Shown here piece by piece: positions 1-7,950 of a DNA stretch of 64,000 bases. The position numbers and the translations under genes were made by a program. Below the pieces are notes generated by a model. The model made no database searches and was not told the origin of the DNA. It saw only the letters and a list, made by a program, of their open reading frames with translations. Each line of letters begins with the position of its first letter. The stretch's first letter is position 1. Source of the stretch: DATEGZ01 sp035279905 (GTDB lineage Bacteria > Acidobacteriota > Vicinamibacteria > Vicinamibacterales > SCN-69-37); contig DATEGZ010000194.1 in assembly GCA_035279905.1 (NCBI GenBank), forward strand, positions 1 to 64,000, given 5' to 3'.

Positions 1-382
1 CGCCCGCACGCCCGCCTCGGCCGCCCCGGCCACCGACGGGATCGATCTGATACGCAAACCACTTCGAGTCGGCGGAGAATGCGCCGTTCGACCCGTCGGT
101 AATCGCGACGTCCTGGCTCGTGTCGAGCTTCAGCAGGTGCAACACCGGCTTCGACTCAGCCGGCAGGGTGTTCGACTGCGCGACGCCGTACGCCACCCAG
201 TTACCGTCGCCGGAGATCTCCGAGCTCGAGATGTTCCGCCACTTCGTGTAGTCCTCGACGGTAAGCGTCTTCTTCGCCGGCGCCTGCGCGTCCAGCGCGA
301 AGGCGGAGCCGAAGACGACGACCAACGCAGACGCGAAGAGCGCGAGACGACGGGACGCGAACGTCCGGGCCGGATGCAACAC
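1..382 (-). CDS. S9 family peptidase (prolyl oligopeptidase type), N-terminal part only
   Basis: The window edge cuts this gene; only about 127 N-terminal residues are present. The start is GTG at 382, five bases after a perfect AAGGAGG. A hydrophobic signal peptide ends near an AxA-like site (FALDAQA), followed by a conserved acidobacterial S9 opening (LTVEDYTKW... then a repeated SxDGxWVAYG blade pattern) that reads as the first blades of a WD40/beta-propeller. In this family the propeller gates a C-terminal alpha/beta-hydrolase with a Ser-Asp-His triad, which lies outside the window. A secreted or periplasmic oligopeptidase is inferred. A possible -10 (TAAGAT) lies at 404-409 on the same strand. 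Assignment rests on the N-terminus only. Confidence 0.6.
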   Translation of the reverse strand, partial: MLHPARTFASRRLALFASALVVVFGSAFALDAQAPAKKTLTVEDYTKWRNISSSEISGDGNWVAYGVAQSNTLPAESKPVLHLLKLDTSQDVAITDGSNGAFSADSKWFAYQIDPVGGRGGRGGRAG

Positions 383-416
383 GGGGGCCTCCTTGATCAC
401 TGCGAAATCTTAACAG

Positions 417-432
417 CAGGCACTAGTGCCTG
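417..432. repeat. 16-bp perfect palindrome at kinase 3' end
   Basis: CAGGCACTAGTGCCTG is fully self-complementary and overlaps the stop codon of the kinase gene, just upstream of the S9 peptidase gene. It may be a protein-binding site or chance; there is no T-tract to call it a terminator. Confidence 0.3.
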
Positions 433-1601
433 ACCTTCGCCAGCTTCCAAAACCGCTTTTCATTGAGAAGGACGATTTTGTGGCCCTTTTTCCTGAGGCG
501 CTTGATTTCCATGAGCTTCAGGCCGCCCTCCCGCCCGGCGGCCTGCAGCGGATTCGGGCGGCCACGTACGATGACGGTCGTTTTTGCCGAGGGCCCGCCG
601 TGGACGATGGCGCCGGCGCGGCGGGCGGCGCGCGCGGCCTCGTTGCGGCGTTTGGTGAGGATGCCGGTGAACGCGAGGTGCACGCCCTTGAGCGAGCGCA
701 GCACGCCGGCTTTGAGCGACGCCGGCGGCGACATCAGCGCGTCGATCAGATCGTCCGCGCTTTCGTAGCGCTTCCGCCGCTCGCCGATGCAGCGGTAGAT
801 GATCTCCTTCAGGTGATCGCTGCACGCGAGCCGCCGCACTTCTGGCAGGCGGATCCGCTGCGCCGCGTCGCCTTTGACGAGCATCGCGATCAGCTGTCCA
901 ACCTGATACACGTCGTCTCGCGCGCGCCATTTCGGCGCGGCACCCGCGAGCATGTCGCTCGGGACCATCGACGTGTTGAGCGTGTGTGCGGTGATGCCGC
1001 GGCGGCTGTTCTGCGGCCGCGCGATACCGAAGTCGCCGAGCTTGAGGCGCCGATCGTCGCAGACGAAGACGTTGAGCGGCGTCAGATCGCGATGCAGCAT
1101 CTGCCCGCGATGCAGCCGGCCGAGCACCTGGAGAATGCCGGCAATCTCCCGCCGGGCGGCGCGCTCGGGCCAGCTCTTCGCGGTGCGCTTGAGGAACGCG
1201 CTGAGATCGCCGTGACGCGCGTACTCGAGCGCGAGGCAGTACAGCACGCGCGACCCCGCGCCCGGCCGGACGAGCGGAAACGTGTCGTAGACGCGAATCG
1301 CCTGCGGCTGCTCCTCGAGCACCTGGCCGAAGTACGCTTCGCGCAGCCAGCCGTCGATGCGCGCGCTGACCTTCAGACACAACACTTCGGGGACAGTCGC
1401 CGACGACCCGAGTCGCGTCGCGAGATAGACCTGGCCGAAGCCGCCGGCGCCGAGCAGCCGCTCGACGCGATAGCTCAATCGCGTCTCCGGACTCGTCACA
1501 ATCTCGCCGGCGTCGAGCAACGGCTTGATGTCGCCGGAAGCGAGTGAGACCGATCGCGTGCGCGTCGTGGCGTCGGGTCTGAGCACGGTGCCCAGCAGCA
1601 T
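423..1601 (-). CDS. Serine/threonine protein kinase with C-terminal BRCT domain
   Basis: A 392-residue protein with a Hanks-type kinase at about 45-290 and a BRCT-like domain at about 303-390. Visible kinase motifs are the glycine loop GAGGFG (51-56), the ATP-binding Lys in CLKVS (77), the catalytic loop HRDLTPLN (170-177, Asp172, Asn177; Thr replaces the usual Lys of DLKPxN) and DFG (190-192). The tail has BRCT hallmarks: LKGVHLAFTG at the start, an internal GG turn (335-336), TTVIVRG, and a late Trp (386). There is no membrane segment, so the protein should be cytosolic. BRCT domains bind phosphoproteins or DNA ends in other proteins (for example LigA); coupling one to a kinase suggests DNA- or phosphoprotein-directed signalling, which is inference. 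It lies 21 bp after the merR-like gene on the same strand. Confidence 0.85.
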   Translation of the reverse strand: MLLGTVLRPDATTRTRSVSLASGDIKPLLDAGEIVTSPETRLSYRVERLLGAGGFGQVYLATRLGSSATVPEVLCLKVSARIDGWLREAYFGQVLEEQPQAIRVYDTFPLVRPGAGSRVLYCLALEYARHGDLSAFLKRTAKSWPERAARREIAGILQVLGRLHRGQMLHRDLTPLNVFVCDDRRLKLGDFGIARPQNSRRGITAHTLNTSMVPSDMLAGAAPKWRARDDVYQVGQLIAMLVKGDAAQRIRLPEVRRLACSDHLKEIIYRCIGERRKRYESADDLIDALMSPPASLKAGVLRSLKGVHLAFTGILTKRRNEAARAARRAGAIVHGGPSAKTTVIVRGRPNPLQAAGREGGLKLMEIKRLRKKGHKIVLLNEKRFWKLAKVRH

Positions 1602-1622
1602 AGCGAGAGGCTGCGCGGAGCG

Positions 1623-2573
1623 CTAGGTGCTCGCGTACTGCGCGGCCATCGCCTTGAACAGCCACCGAAACGCGCGCGTCTGGACCGACGGCCCGGGCGG
1701 CCAGCCGCGCACGATCCCGACCAGCTCCCAGAAGCGTTCTTCTCTGGGATCGTGTTTCGCAGCTTCTCTCAGGAGCCAGTGGGCGTGCGCGGCCGTTGGC
1801 GATTTGCCGGTCTGACGCGCCGACCAGCGGACGTACCGCGTGACCAGCTGGCTCGCGCGCCGGGACGCAACGTCTTCCTGATCGTCGTGGGCGCGCGCGC
1901 CATCCGCGATGAGCCCGGCGAGCTCGCGCTTCGAGCGATCCGACGGCCGCTGCCGTCCGTGACGCCAGTGCCGCTTGCCCATCGCCGCCAGGTGCGCGCC
2001 AAAGCTCTTGTCGTGCACGAGGTCCATGAGCTCGAAGAGCGCCCGCCACTGCGCGTCCGAAAGCTCATCCGGCAGGCCCTTGAACGCCGCGTCCCACAGC
2101 TGGGCGCGCCAGGCCTCGTCGATGAGGCTGCCGCTGAGATGCGACTCCATCGCCGCGCGCATGATCGCCCCTCGCTCGGCCGCGTCGAGCGCCGCGATGC
2201 TCTGCAGCCGCCCGACCACCGCGCGAAGCTCATCGTCCGATCCGACCTCGAGCGCGCGGGCGAGGACGGCCCGCGTGCGGCGCAGACGCCGGAGCGCGGA
2301 CTCGACGGCGTCGAGCTGGAGCTGCAAGGACTCGCGCACCGGCCGGCTGCGGCCGACGATGGACGCGATCGCGTCGAGCGGGAACTCGAGCGACCGGAAC
2401 AGCCGAATCGTTTCGAGGTCGGCCAGCGCCAGGCGATCGTAGAGGCGGTACCGCGCCGCCGTGACCCGCGCCGGCGGCAACAGGCCGAGGTCCGAGTAAT
2501 GACGGATCGTCTTGATTGGCACGCCGCTCGATCGCGCCAGCTCGCCGATCGTCACCAGGTCATTCGACGCCAC
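1623..2573 (-). CDS. MerR family transcriptional regulator
   Basis: A 316-residue regulator. The first 70 residues form a MerR winged helix (TIGELARSSGVPIKTIRHYS, then DLGLLPPAR...YRLYD), followed by a helical dimerisation stretch (VRESLQLQLDAVESALRRLRR) and a long helical C-terminal part of unknown ligand with no obvious Cys metal site. I chose GTG at 2573 because it begins this domain and follows AGGAGAG; a much longer open frame upstream is not coding. The operator-like dyad at 2578-2600 overlaps this ribosome-binding site and also forms the spacer of the divergent promoter, so the protein probably controls both itself and the VOC/YciI/sigma cluster. Confidence 0.85.
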   Translation of the reverse strand: MASNDLVTIGELARSSGVPIKTIRHYSDLGLLPPARVTAARYRLYDRLALADLETIRLFRSLEFPLDAIASIVGRSRPVRESLQLQLDAVESALRRLRRTRAVLARALEVGSDDELRAVVGRLQSIAALDAAERGAIMRAAMESHLSGSLIDEAWRAQLWDAAFKGLPDELSDAQWRALFELMDLVHDKSFGAHLAAMGKRHWRHGRQRPSDRSKRELAGLIADGARAHDDQEDVASRRASQLVTRYVRWSARQTGKSPTAAHAHWLLREAAKHDPREERFWELVGIVRGWPPGPSVQTRAFRWLFKAMAAQYAST

Positions 2574-2575
2574 GC

Positions 2576-2606
2576 TTGACTCTCCTGTTACTGGAGAGTC
2601 TATATC
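2576..2606 (+). promoter_or_regulatory. MerR-type promoter with 19-bp spacer and dyad
   Basis: TTGACT (2576-2581) and TATATC (2601-2606) are separated by exactly 19 bp. The spacer contains the dyad GACTCTCC (2578-2585) / GGAGAGTC (2593-2600), perfect over 8 bp with a 7-nt centre that is itself nearly symmetric. Overlong 19-20 bp spacers with such dyads are the known signature of promoters activated by MerR regulators through DNA distortion. It drives the plus-strand VOC gene at 2649; the divergent merR-like gene starts 3 bp away. Confidence 0.75.
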
Positions 2607-2610
2607 TGGT

Positions 2611-2634
2611 GGGGTCAGACCGGGGTCAGACCCC
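2611..2634. repeat. Two direct copies of GGGGTCAGACC in a leader
   Basis: GGGGTCAGACC occurs at 2611-2621 and again at 2622-2632; the second copy plus the following CC forms a small hairpin (GGGGT/ACCCC). It sits between the MerR-type promoter and the VOC start. The motif looks like a dispersed genomic repeat that has landed in the 5' leader, but one window cannot show its copy number. Confidence 0.45.
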
Positions 2635-2648
2635 TGCAGGAGGCTGTT

Positions 2649-3146
2649 GTGACCAACACGAACGAACCCCCGACCCTTGGCGAGTTCAACGGGTTCGAGA
2701 TCTACCCGATGCCGATGTTCGCGACGTTGGCCGTCGGGGACGTCGCCGCCGTCGCCAGGTGGTACGGCGAGGCCCTCGGCTTCGGCACGATGTTCGCCGG
2801 GCCCCCGATTGGCGACCAGCCGTCGATGGTGCACCTGCGCCGCGACAAGTATCAGGACGTGCTGCTCGTCCCGAGCCGCGCGGCCGTCGCGGCCACGGCG
2901 CCCGCCACGCTCACCCTGAGCTTCAGCGCGCACGAGGTCGACGAGCTCGCCGCCCGGGCCCGTTCGGTGACGCCGGTCGGCGCCTCGGCGGTCACGGGAC
3001 CGGTGGACACACCCTGGAACTCGCGTGACCTCCGGATCACCGATCCGGCCGGCCACCAGCTCGTCTTTACCTCCCGCCAGGCCAACCCGGACCCGGAGCA
3101 GGTCAAGCGGATGCAGGCGATGTTCGAGGCGGCTCGGAAGAAATGA
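2649..3146 (+). CDS. VOC (glyoxalase/bleomycin resistance) family protein
   Basis: A 165-residue single-unit vicinal-oxygen-chelate protein: a beta-alpha-beta start (MFATLAVGDVAAVARWYGEALGFGTMF), a middle strand with the His of MVHLRRD, and the closing DLRITDPAGHQLVFT. VOC proteins bind a divalent metal through paired beta-alpha-beta-beta-beta modules and act as isomerases, dioxygenases, or drug-binding proteins; the substrate cannot be read here. The GTG start is supported by CAGGAGG five bases upstream. It is the first gene behind the MerR-type promoter and is followed after 51 bp by the DGPF/YciI gene. Confidence 0.75.
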   Translation: MTNTNEPPTLGEFNGFEIYPMPMFATLAVGDVAAVARWYGEALGFGTMFAGPPIGDQPSMVHLRRDKYQDVLLVPSRAAVAATAPATLTLSFSAHEVDELAARARSVTPVGASAVTGPVDTPWNSRDLRITDPAGHQLVFTSRQANPDPEQVKRMQAMFEAARKK

Positions 3147-3197
3147 TGTCGAATCGCGTCCTCCTCGTTCGACGTGAGAATAGAGGAGGAGACAGAC

Positions 3198-3566
3198 ATG
3201 CGTTTCATCGTGATGGTCAAGGCCACGAAAGAGTCCGAGGCGGGCGTGCTGCCGACGCCGCAGCTTCTGGCCGACATGGGCAAGTTCAACGAAGAACTCA
3301 CGAAGGCCGGCGTCATGCTCGCCGGCGAGGGCCTGCAGGCCTCGTCCAAGGGCGCGCGGGTCAGGTTTTCCGGCACCAAGCGCACGGTGGTCGACGGGCC
3401 GTTCGCCGAGACCAAGGAGCTGGTCGCCGGCTTCTGGGTCTGGCAGGTGAAGTCGAAGGCCGAAGCCATCGAGTGGGTCAAGCGCTGCCCCAACCCGTTC
3501 CCGGAAGGCGAGTCGGAGATCGAGATCCGGCAGCTCTTCGAGCCCGAGGACTTCCTCCTGACGTAG
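3198..3566 (+). CDS. YciI (DGPF) family protein
   Basis: A 122-residue protein of the YCII-related family. The signature VDGPFAETKELVAGFW contains the DGPF motif that defines the subfamily genetically linked to ECF42 sigma factors. The fold is a small dimeric alpha/beta barrel; activity is not established. I chose ATG 3198, preceded by GAGGAGG, over an in-frame ATG 24 bases earlier. The sigma factor gene starts 51 bp downstream on the same strand, and this neighbour relation is the best evidence for its role as a target or partner of that sigma factor. Confidence 0.8.
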   Translation: MRFIVMVKATKESEAGVLPTPQLLADMGKFNEELTKAGVMLAGEGLQASSKGARVRFSGTKRTVVDGPFAETKELVAGFWVWQVKSKAEAIEWVKRCPNPFPEGESEIEIRQLFEPEDFLLT

Positions 3567-3617
3567 CCGCGGACCCGGCTTGCTGAAAAAGGAACGGTGA
3601 TGGTGTGATCGGTAGCC

Positions 3618-4871
3618 GTGACGGCTGCCGACACCCATCAGGCGATCGACGCGGTCTGGCGGATCGAATCGCCGAAGCTCATCGCGGGCCTCGCGCGGAT
3701 GGTGCGCGACGTCGGCCTTGCGGAGGAGTTGGCCCAGGACGCGCTCGTCGCCGCGCTCGAGCAGTGGCCGGCGGCCGGCGTCCCCGACAATCCGGCGGCG
3801 TGGCTCATGGCGGCCGCCAAGCATCGTGCGATCGATCGCCTGCGCCGCCGCAAAATGCTCGATCGCAAGCATGGCGAGATCGGGCGCGATCTCGAAGCGA
3901 AGCAGGAAGCGGCCGCCGCCGAAATCGAAGCCGCGGCCGACGATGACGTGGGCGATGATCTGCTGCGGTTGATGTTCACGGCGTGCCACCCGGTGCTCTC
4001 GACCGAGGCGCGCACCGCGCTCACGCTGCGCCTGCTCGGCGGCCTCACGACCGACGAGATCGCGCGCGCGTTTCTCGTCTCCGAGCCAACCATCGCGCAG
4101 CGCATCGTCCGCGCCAAACGTGCGCTCGCGAAGGCGAAGGTCCCGTTTGAGGTTCCGCGCGGCGCCGATCGCGCCGCCAGGCTTTCGTCGGTGCTCGAAG
4201 TCATCTACCTCATCTTCAACGAGGGCTACACGGCGACGCGCGGCGACGACCTGATGCGGCCGGCGCTCTGCGAGGATGCGCTGCGTCTCGGCCGCGTGCT
4301 CGCGGAGCTCGCGCCGGAGGAGCCCGAGGTACACGGCCTCGTCGCGCTGATGGAGATCCAGGCGTCACGCGCGCGGGCGCGCGTGGACTCGACGGGCGCG
4401 CCGGTGCGGCTGCTCGATCAGGATCGCGGGCGGTGGGATCAGCTGCTGATCCGGCGCGGGTTGACGGCACTCGATCGCGCGGCGAAGCTCGGCGTCGAGC
4501 CCGGGCCCTATGTCCTGCAGGCGGCGATCGCCGCGTGCCACGCGCGGGCGCGGACCGCCGACGCCACCGACTGGGCGCGCATCGCTGATCTCTACGGCCA
4601 GCTCGCTCGCGCGATGCCGTCGCCGATCGTCGAGCTCAATCGCGCAGTCGCCGTCGCCATGGCGTCCGGTCCGGAGGCCGGCCTCGCGATCGTCGACACG
4701 CTCGTGTCCGAGCCCGCGTTGAAGGGGTATCACCTCTTGCCGAGCGTGCGCGCGGATTTGCTCGAACGGCTGGGTCGTCACGACGAGGCGCGACAGGAAT
4801 TCGAGCGGGCCGCCGCGCTCACGCAGAACGCGCGGGAGCGCGAGCTGCTGCTGAAAAGACGCCGGGAGTAG
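3618..4871 (+). CDS. RNA polymerase ECF sigma factor, ECF42-like (with C-terminal DUF6596-type domain)
   Basis: A 417-residue sigma factor, more than twice the length of a minimal ECF protein. Region 2 is at about 10-80 (LAEELAQDALVAALEQWPAAGVPDNPAAWL then KHRAIDRLRRRK), region 4 at about 115-175 (TLRLLGGLTTDEIARAFLVSEPTIAQRIVRAKRAL), and a long helical C-terminal domain (about 180-417) with IFNEGYTATRGDDLMRPALCEDALRLG-type motifs and TPR-like helices. This arrangement and the DGPF gene upstream match group ECF42, where the C-terminal extension is thought to replace an anti-sigma factor. GTG is the start and no strong ribosome-binding site is visible. The last codons lie in the left arm of the 28-bp inverted repeat that follows. 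Confidence 0.85.
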   Translation: MTAADTHQAIDAVWRIESPKLIAGLARMVRDVGLAEELAQDALVAALEQWPAAGVPDNPAAWLMAAAKHRAIDRLRRRKMLDRKHGEIGRDLEAKQEAAAAEIEAAADDDVGDDLLRLMFTACHPVLSTEARTALTLRLLGGLTTDEIARAFLVSEPTIAQRIVRAKRALAKAKVPFEVPRGADRAARLSSVLEVIYLIFNEGYTATRGDDLMRPALCEDALRLGRVLAELAPEEPEVHGLVALMEIQASRARARVDSTGAPVRLLDQDRGRWDQLLIRRGLTALDRAAKLGVEPGPYVLQAAIAACHARARTADATDWARIADLYGQLARAMPSPIVELNRAVAVAMASGPEAGLAIVDTLVSEPALKGYHLLPSVRADLLERLGRHDEARQEFERAAALTQNARERELLLKRRRE

Positions 4872-4924
4872 TTTTTACAAATGGCGTCTATGCCGGGCCA
4901 TTTGTAAAAACTACTCCCGGCGTC
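4858..4924. terminator. Perfect 28-bp inverted repeat between convergent genes
   Basis: Bases 4858-4885 and 4897-4924 are exact reverse complements with an 11-nt loop. The arms contain a run TTTTTAC / GTAAAAA in the middle of the stem, not after it. The left arm includes the last codons and stop of the sigma factor gene, and the right arm ends one base before the stop codon of the convergent permease gene at 4926. A bidirectional terminator is the simplest reading; a small palindromic mobile element is an alternative because the stem is unusually long and perfect. Confidence 0.65.
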
Positions 4925-4925
4925 C

Positions 4926-7607
4926 TCACACCCTCAGCAGCACGTTCGGATCGGCCTTCGACGCCGACCGCGCCGGCAGCAACGTGGCCGCCGCGGCAAC
5001 GATGAGCATCAGCGCGCCCGCCGACGCGAGCACGAGCGGGTCCGACGCCGTCGTTTCGAACAACAGCGACTGAATCCACCGGCCGGCGATCATCGCCGCG
5101 ACGGCCCCGGCCGCGACGCCAACTCCCGCCACCGCCAGCGACTCTCGCAGGACCAGACCGACGAGCCCGCTCGGCCGGGCGCCGATCGCGAGCCGAATCG
5201 CCATCTCACGCCGGCGCTCCGCGACCGCGTGCGCGAACGACGCGTACAGCCCGACCGCCGCGACGCCGAGCGCCAGGACGCTGAACAGCGCGAGCAGCGT
5301 CGTCCCCAACCGCCACGGCCGCAGCTGGCGATCGAGCATCTGCGCGTACGGCACGACGCGCACAAACGGCAGATCGGTCTGCTGTCCGACGATCAGGCGC
5401 CGGATCGGCTGCGCGAGCGACTCGACGCTCGTCGCCGTCCGGATCATCAGCCCGTTGACGTGCGTGCCGGACGCCGCCAGGAACGGCGGCATCGGCTCCT
5501 GCGAGAACGGCACGAAGTACTGCATCAGGTGCGCTTCGTTGTCGGTCGGCACCACGGATCGCTGCCGGGTGTCGCGCGCGACGCCGATCACTTCACGGCA
5601 CGGGACTTTGGCCGACGGCCTGGGCGGGCCCGCCGAGAACTCCGGATCGAAATCCGGGTCGAAGCCGATCCGGATGCATTTGCCGACGGCACTCTCTCCC
5701 GGCCACACCAGCCGCGCCATCGTCTGGTTGACGATGACCACGAGCGCGCCGCGATCGTCGGCGTCGGTGAGGCCGCGGCCCTCGACGATCTTGACGTCAA
5801 GGATCTTCAACAACTCCGGCGTCGACGCGATCATGAACGGCAGCTGCCGGCCGACGTTCGGCGGCTCAGCGAGACCGGGCACGCTGATCGGCGGGACGTT
5901 GAAACCCGTGAACGGCACCGTGTCGATCACGCTGACAGTCTCGACTCCAGGCAGCGCGCGCACCTGATCGAGCGCCGCGCGGAACACGTCGCCGCGATTG
6001 CGCGGGCTCGGGCCCTGCTCGAACTCGACGACCGCGACGCCGTCCATCTGCATGCCGAAATCCTGGCCGGCCAGCTTGTACAGGCTCTGGCCAAACATCG
6101 CCGCGCCCGCGAGCAGGACCATCGACAGCGTCGTCTGCACGAGCAGCAGCGCGGTCATCGTCTTCGTTCGGCCGCTGCGTCGCGGGGCGCCGGCCACGCC
6201 CGCGGCGCGCACCTGCGCGCGGACCTGCCACACGTTGGCGAGGGCTGCGACAACGAGCGCGACGAGGCCGGCGGCGATTGCCGCGGCGATCGTCGATCGC
6301 GCCATGTCGCTTCGCTCGATGATGTTCGGGAACAGGATGCGGCGGATCGGCTCGTCGAGCCATGCCGCAAACGCCAGCGACAGCGCCGTCGCCGACGCGG
6401 CGACGATCACCGCCTGGAGCAGCGCCTGCGCGATGAGGCGGCCGCGCGACGCCCCGAGCGCCGTGCGAATCACGACGTCCTGAATCCGCTTTGCCGCCCG
6501 CACGACGAGCAGCGTGCCGGAGTTGGCGAGCCCGATCACGAAGATCAGCACTGACACGCCCGTCAGCCACCACGCGATCTGCGTTTCGGTCCGGGCCACG
6601 GCAGCGCCGGCGATCGGCGACAGCGCCACACGAGTGCCGAGCGAGCGCTGCACCTGGGTCTCAACCGCCGTGGTCGTGTCGCCCGGGGCGAGACGCACCA
6701 CGACGGCGAGGAGGTTGATGTACTGATTGCGATCCCAGCCGGGCGAATCGTGAAATGCCACGGACAGCGGGACGAAAAGATCGACGGTCGTCGGCGAGTG
6801 GCCGCTGAAGCCGGCGGGCATCACGCCGGCGACCACGCACTCGAGTCCGCCGACGCTGACGCGGCGGCCGACGACCGCCGGATCGCCGCCAAATGCGGCG
6901 CGCCAGAACGCGTGACTCAGCACCACGGCGGCCGGTCCGGCCTCGTCGCGCTCCTGCGCAGGCCCGGCGCCGAGCGCGGGCCGCGCGCCGAGTGTCTGGA
7001 AATACGTCGAAGACACGGCCAGCACGTTCACCTGGCGCTGGTCGCCGTCGATGATCGCGCCCAGCGTCATGCGTTGAAACGCCGCGGCCGCGAGCGCAGG
7101 CAGCTGCTCGCGGATCGACCGGAACATCGGATACGGCACCGTCGTCCGCTGGCCGCCGCCGTTGCCCGGCGAAAGGAACACGACGGTGAAGATTCGGTCC
7201 GGTGCGTCGATGCCTGGCGGCGGGCTCAGGAGCGCACGGTCGATCAAGCCGAACATCGCGAGGTTGAGACCGGCGGCCGCGGCGATCGTGAAGATCGCGG
7301 CCCCGGCCAGCACCGGCGTCGCCCGGAGCGATCGCATGGCGGTCGAGATCTCGAAGCGCAGTCGCTCGAGCGGGCGGTCGAAGAACCAGCGCGCGCGCAC
7401 GTCGCGCACGCGATCCTTGACCTGCTCGACGCCTTCCGTCTCGACGAGCGCCCGGCGCCGCGCTTCCTCGCGCGGCACGCCCTCCGCTTCGTACCGCGCC
7501 GTGAGCTCGTCCACCCAATCGGCGAGCTCGCGGTCGAGCTCGTGATCGAGCGCGTCCCGGTGGACGAACGTTCGTGTGCGCGCGCGCCAGCGCGACCAGA
7601 AGGACAT
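4926..7607 (-). CDS. ADOP family ABC permease (MacB/FtsX type), with N-terminal prefix domain
   Basis: An 893-residue orphan permease. An N-terminal cytosolic prefix (about 1-85, HELDRELADWVDELTARYEA) precedes the first transmembrane helix near 105-125 (AGAAIFTIAAAAGLNLAMFG), a MacB-like periplasmic domain, a three-helix FtsX unit near 400-500, a second periplasmic domain, and a second FtsX unit at the C-terminus ending in LLPARSASKADPNVLLRV. The duplication of periplasmic domain plus FtsX unit defines the acidobacterial ADOP family. No ATPase domain or gene is adjacent. Start ATG 7607 overlaps the PadR stop codon by one base, so the two are translationally coupled. Substrate unknown; export or lipoprotein-type mechanotransmission is inferred from MacB. 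Confidence 0.9.
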   Translation of the reverse strand: MSFWSRWRARTRTFVHRDALDHELDRELADWVDELTARYEAEGVPREEARRRALVETEGVEQVKDRVRDVRARWFFDRPLERLRFEISTAMRSLRATPVLAGAAIFTIAAAAGLNLAMFGLIDRALLSPPPGIDAPDRIFTVVFLSPGNGGGQRTTVPYPMFRSIREQLPALAAAAFQRMTLGAIIDGDQRQVNVLAVSSTYFQTLGARPALGAGPAQERDEAGPAAVVLSHAFWRAAFGGDPAVVGRRVSVGGLECVVAGVMPAGFSGHSPTTVDLFVPLSVAFHDSPGWDRNQYINLLAVVVRLAPGDTTTAVETQVQRSLGTRVALSPIAGAAVARTETQIAWWLTGVSVLIFVIGLANSGTLLVVRAAKRIQDVVIRTALGASRGRLIAQALLQAVIVAASATALSLAFAAWLDEPIRRILFPNIIERSDMARSTIAAAIAAGLVALVVAALANVWQVRAQVRAAGVAGAPRRSGRTKTMTALLLVQTTLSMVLLAGAAMFGQSLYKLAGQDFGMQMDGVAVVEFEQGPSPRNRGDVFRAALDQVRALPGVETVSVIDTVPFTGFNVPPISVPGLAEPPNVGRQLPFMIASTPELLKILDVKIVEGRGLTDADDRGALVVIVNQTMARLVWPGESAVGKCIRIGFDPDFDPEFSAGPPRPSAKVPCREVIGVARDTRQRSVVPTDNEAHLMQYFVPFSQEPMPPFLAASGTHVNGLMIRTATSVESLAQPIRRLIVGQQTDLPFVRVVPYAQMLDRQLRPWRLGTTLLALFSVLALGVAAVGLYASFAHAVAERRREMAIRLAIGARPSGLVGLVLRESLAVAGVGVAAGAVAAMIAGRWIQSLLFETTASDPLVLASAGALMLIVAAAATLLPARSASKADPNVLLRV

Positions 7608-7948
7608 CACGCCTCCGATTGCATCTCGAGCACCTGCTGAATCGCGAGCGCGACACGGCTCCACGACTTCCTCTCTTCGGCCAGGTGCTTCCGGCCTTCT
7701 TTTGTGAGCGTGTACAGCCTGGCGCGCCGGCCCGCGGATGTCGCGCCCCACTCGCCGCTCACCCACCCGTCGGCCTCGAGCCGATGGAGCGCGGGAAAGA
7801 GCGAGCCCGCCTTGATCTCGAACGTCCCGCGCGTGACCTGTTTGATGCGATCCGCGATCGCGACGCCATGATGCGGGCCGAGCGACAGCGTGCGGAGGAT
7901 GAGCAGATCGAGCGTGCCCTGCAGGAGGCTGGTCTGCGCCATGGGCAC
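7607..7948 (-). CDS. PadR family transcriptional regulator
   Basis: A 113-residue PadR-type winged helix: LLQGTLDLLILRTLSLGPHHGVAIADRI, then IKAGSLFPALHRLEADGWVSGEW and a basic wing RRARLYTLTKEGRKHL. PadR proteins are small dimeric repressors that often control the membrane protein gene beside them. Two in-frame starts exist, GTG 7948 and ATG 7942; neither has a ribosome-binding site, and a -10-like TATACA ends just upstream, so a leaderless transcript is likely. It is coupled to the downstream ADOP permease by a TGATG junction. Confidence 0.85.
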   Translation of the reverse strand: MPMAQTSLLQGTLDLLILRTLSLGPHHGVAIADRIKQVTRGTFEIKAGSLFPALHRLEADGWVSGEWGATSAGRRARLYTLTKEGRKHLAEERKSWSRVALAIQQVLEMQSEA

Positions 7949-7950
7949 AG

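Noticed and set aside
426..1547. A 373-codon plus-strand open frame opposite the kinase gene
   Set aside because: It has no domain pattern and an Arg/Ala-rich composition; the opposite strand encodes a complete kinase-BRCT protein.
1623..4334. A 903-codon minus-strand open frame covering the MerR region and beyond
   Set aside because: Only the last 316 codons have a recognisable MerR sequence; the upstream part is antisense to the VOC, YciI and sigma genes and is low-complexity Arg/Ala/Gly-rich, typical of GC-rich shadow frames.
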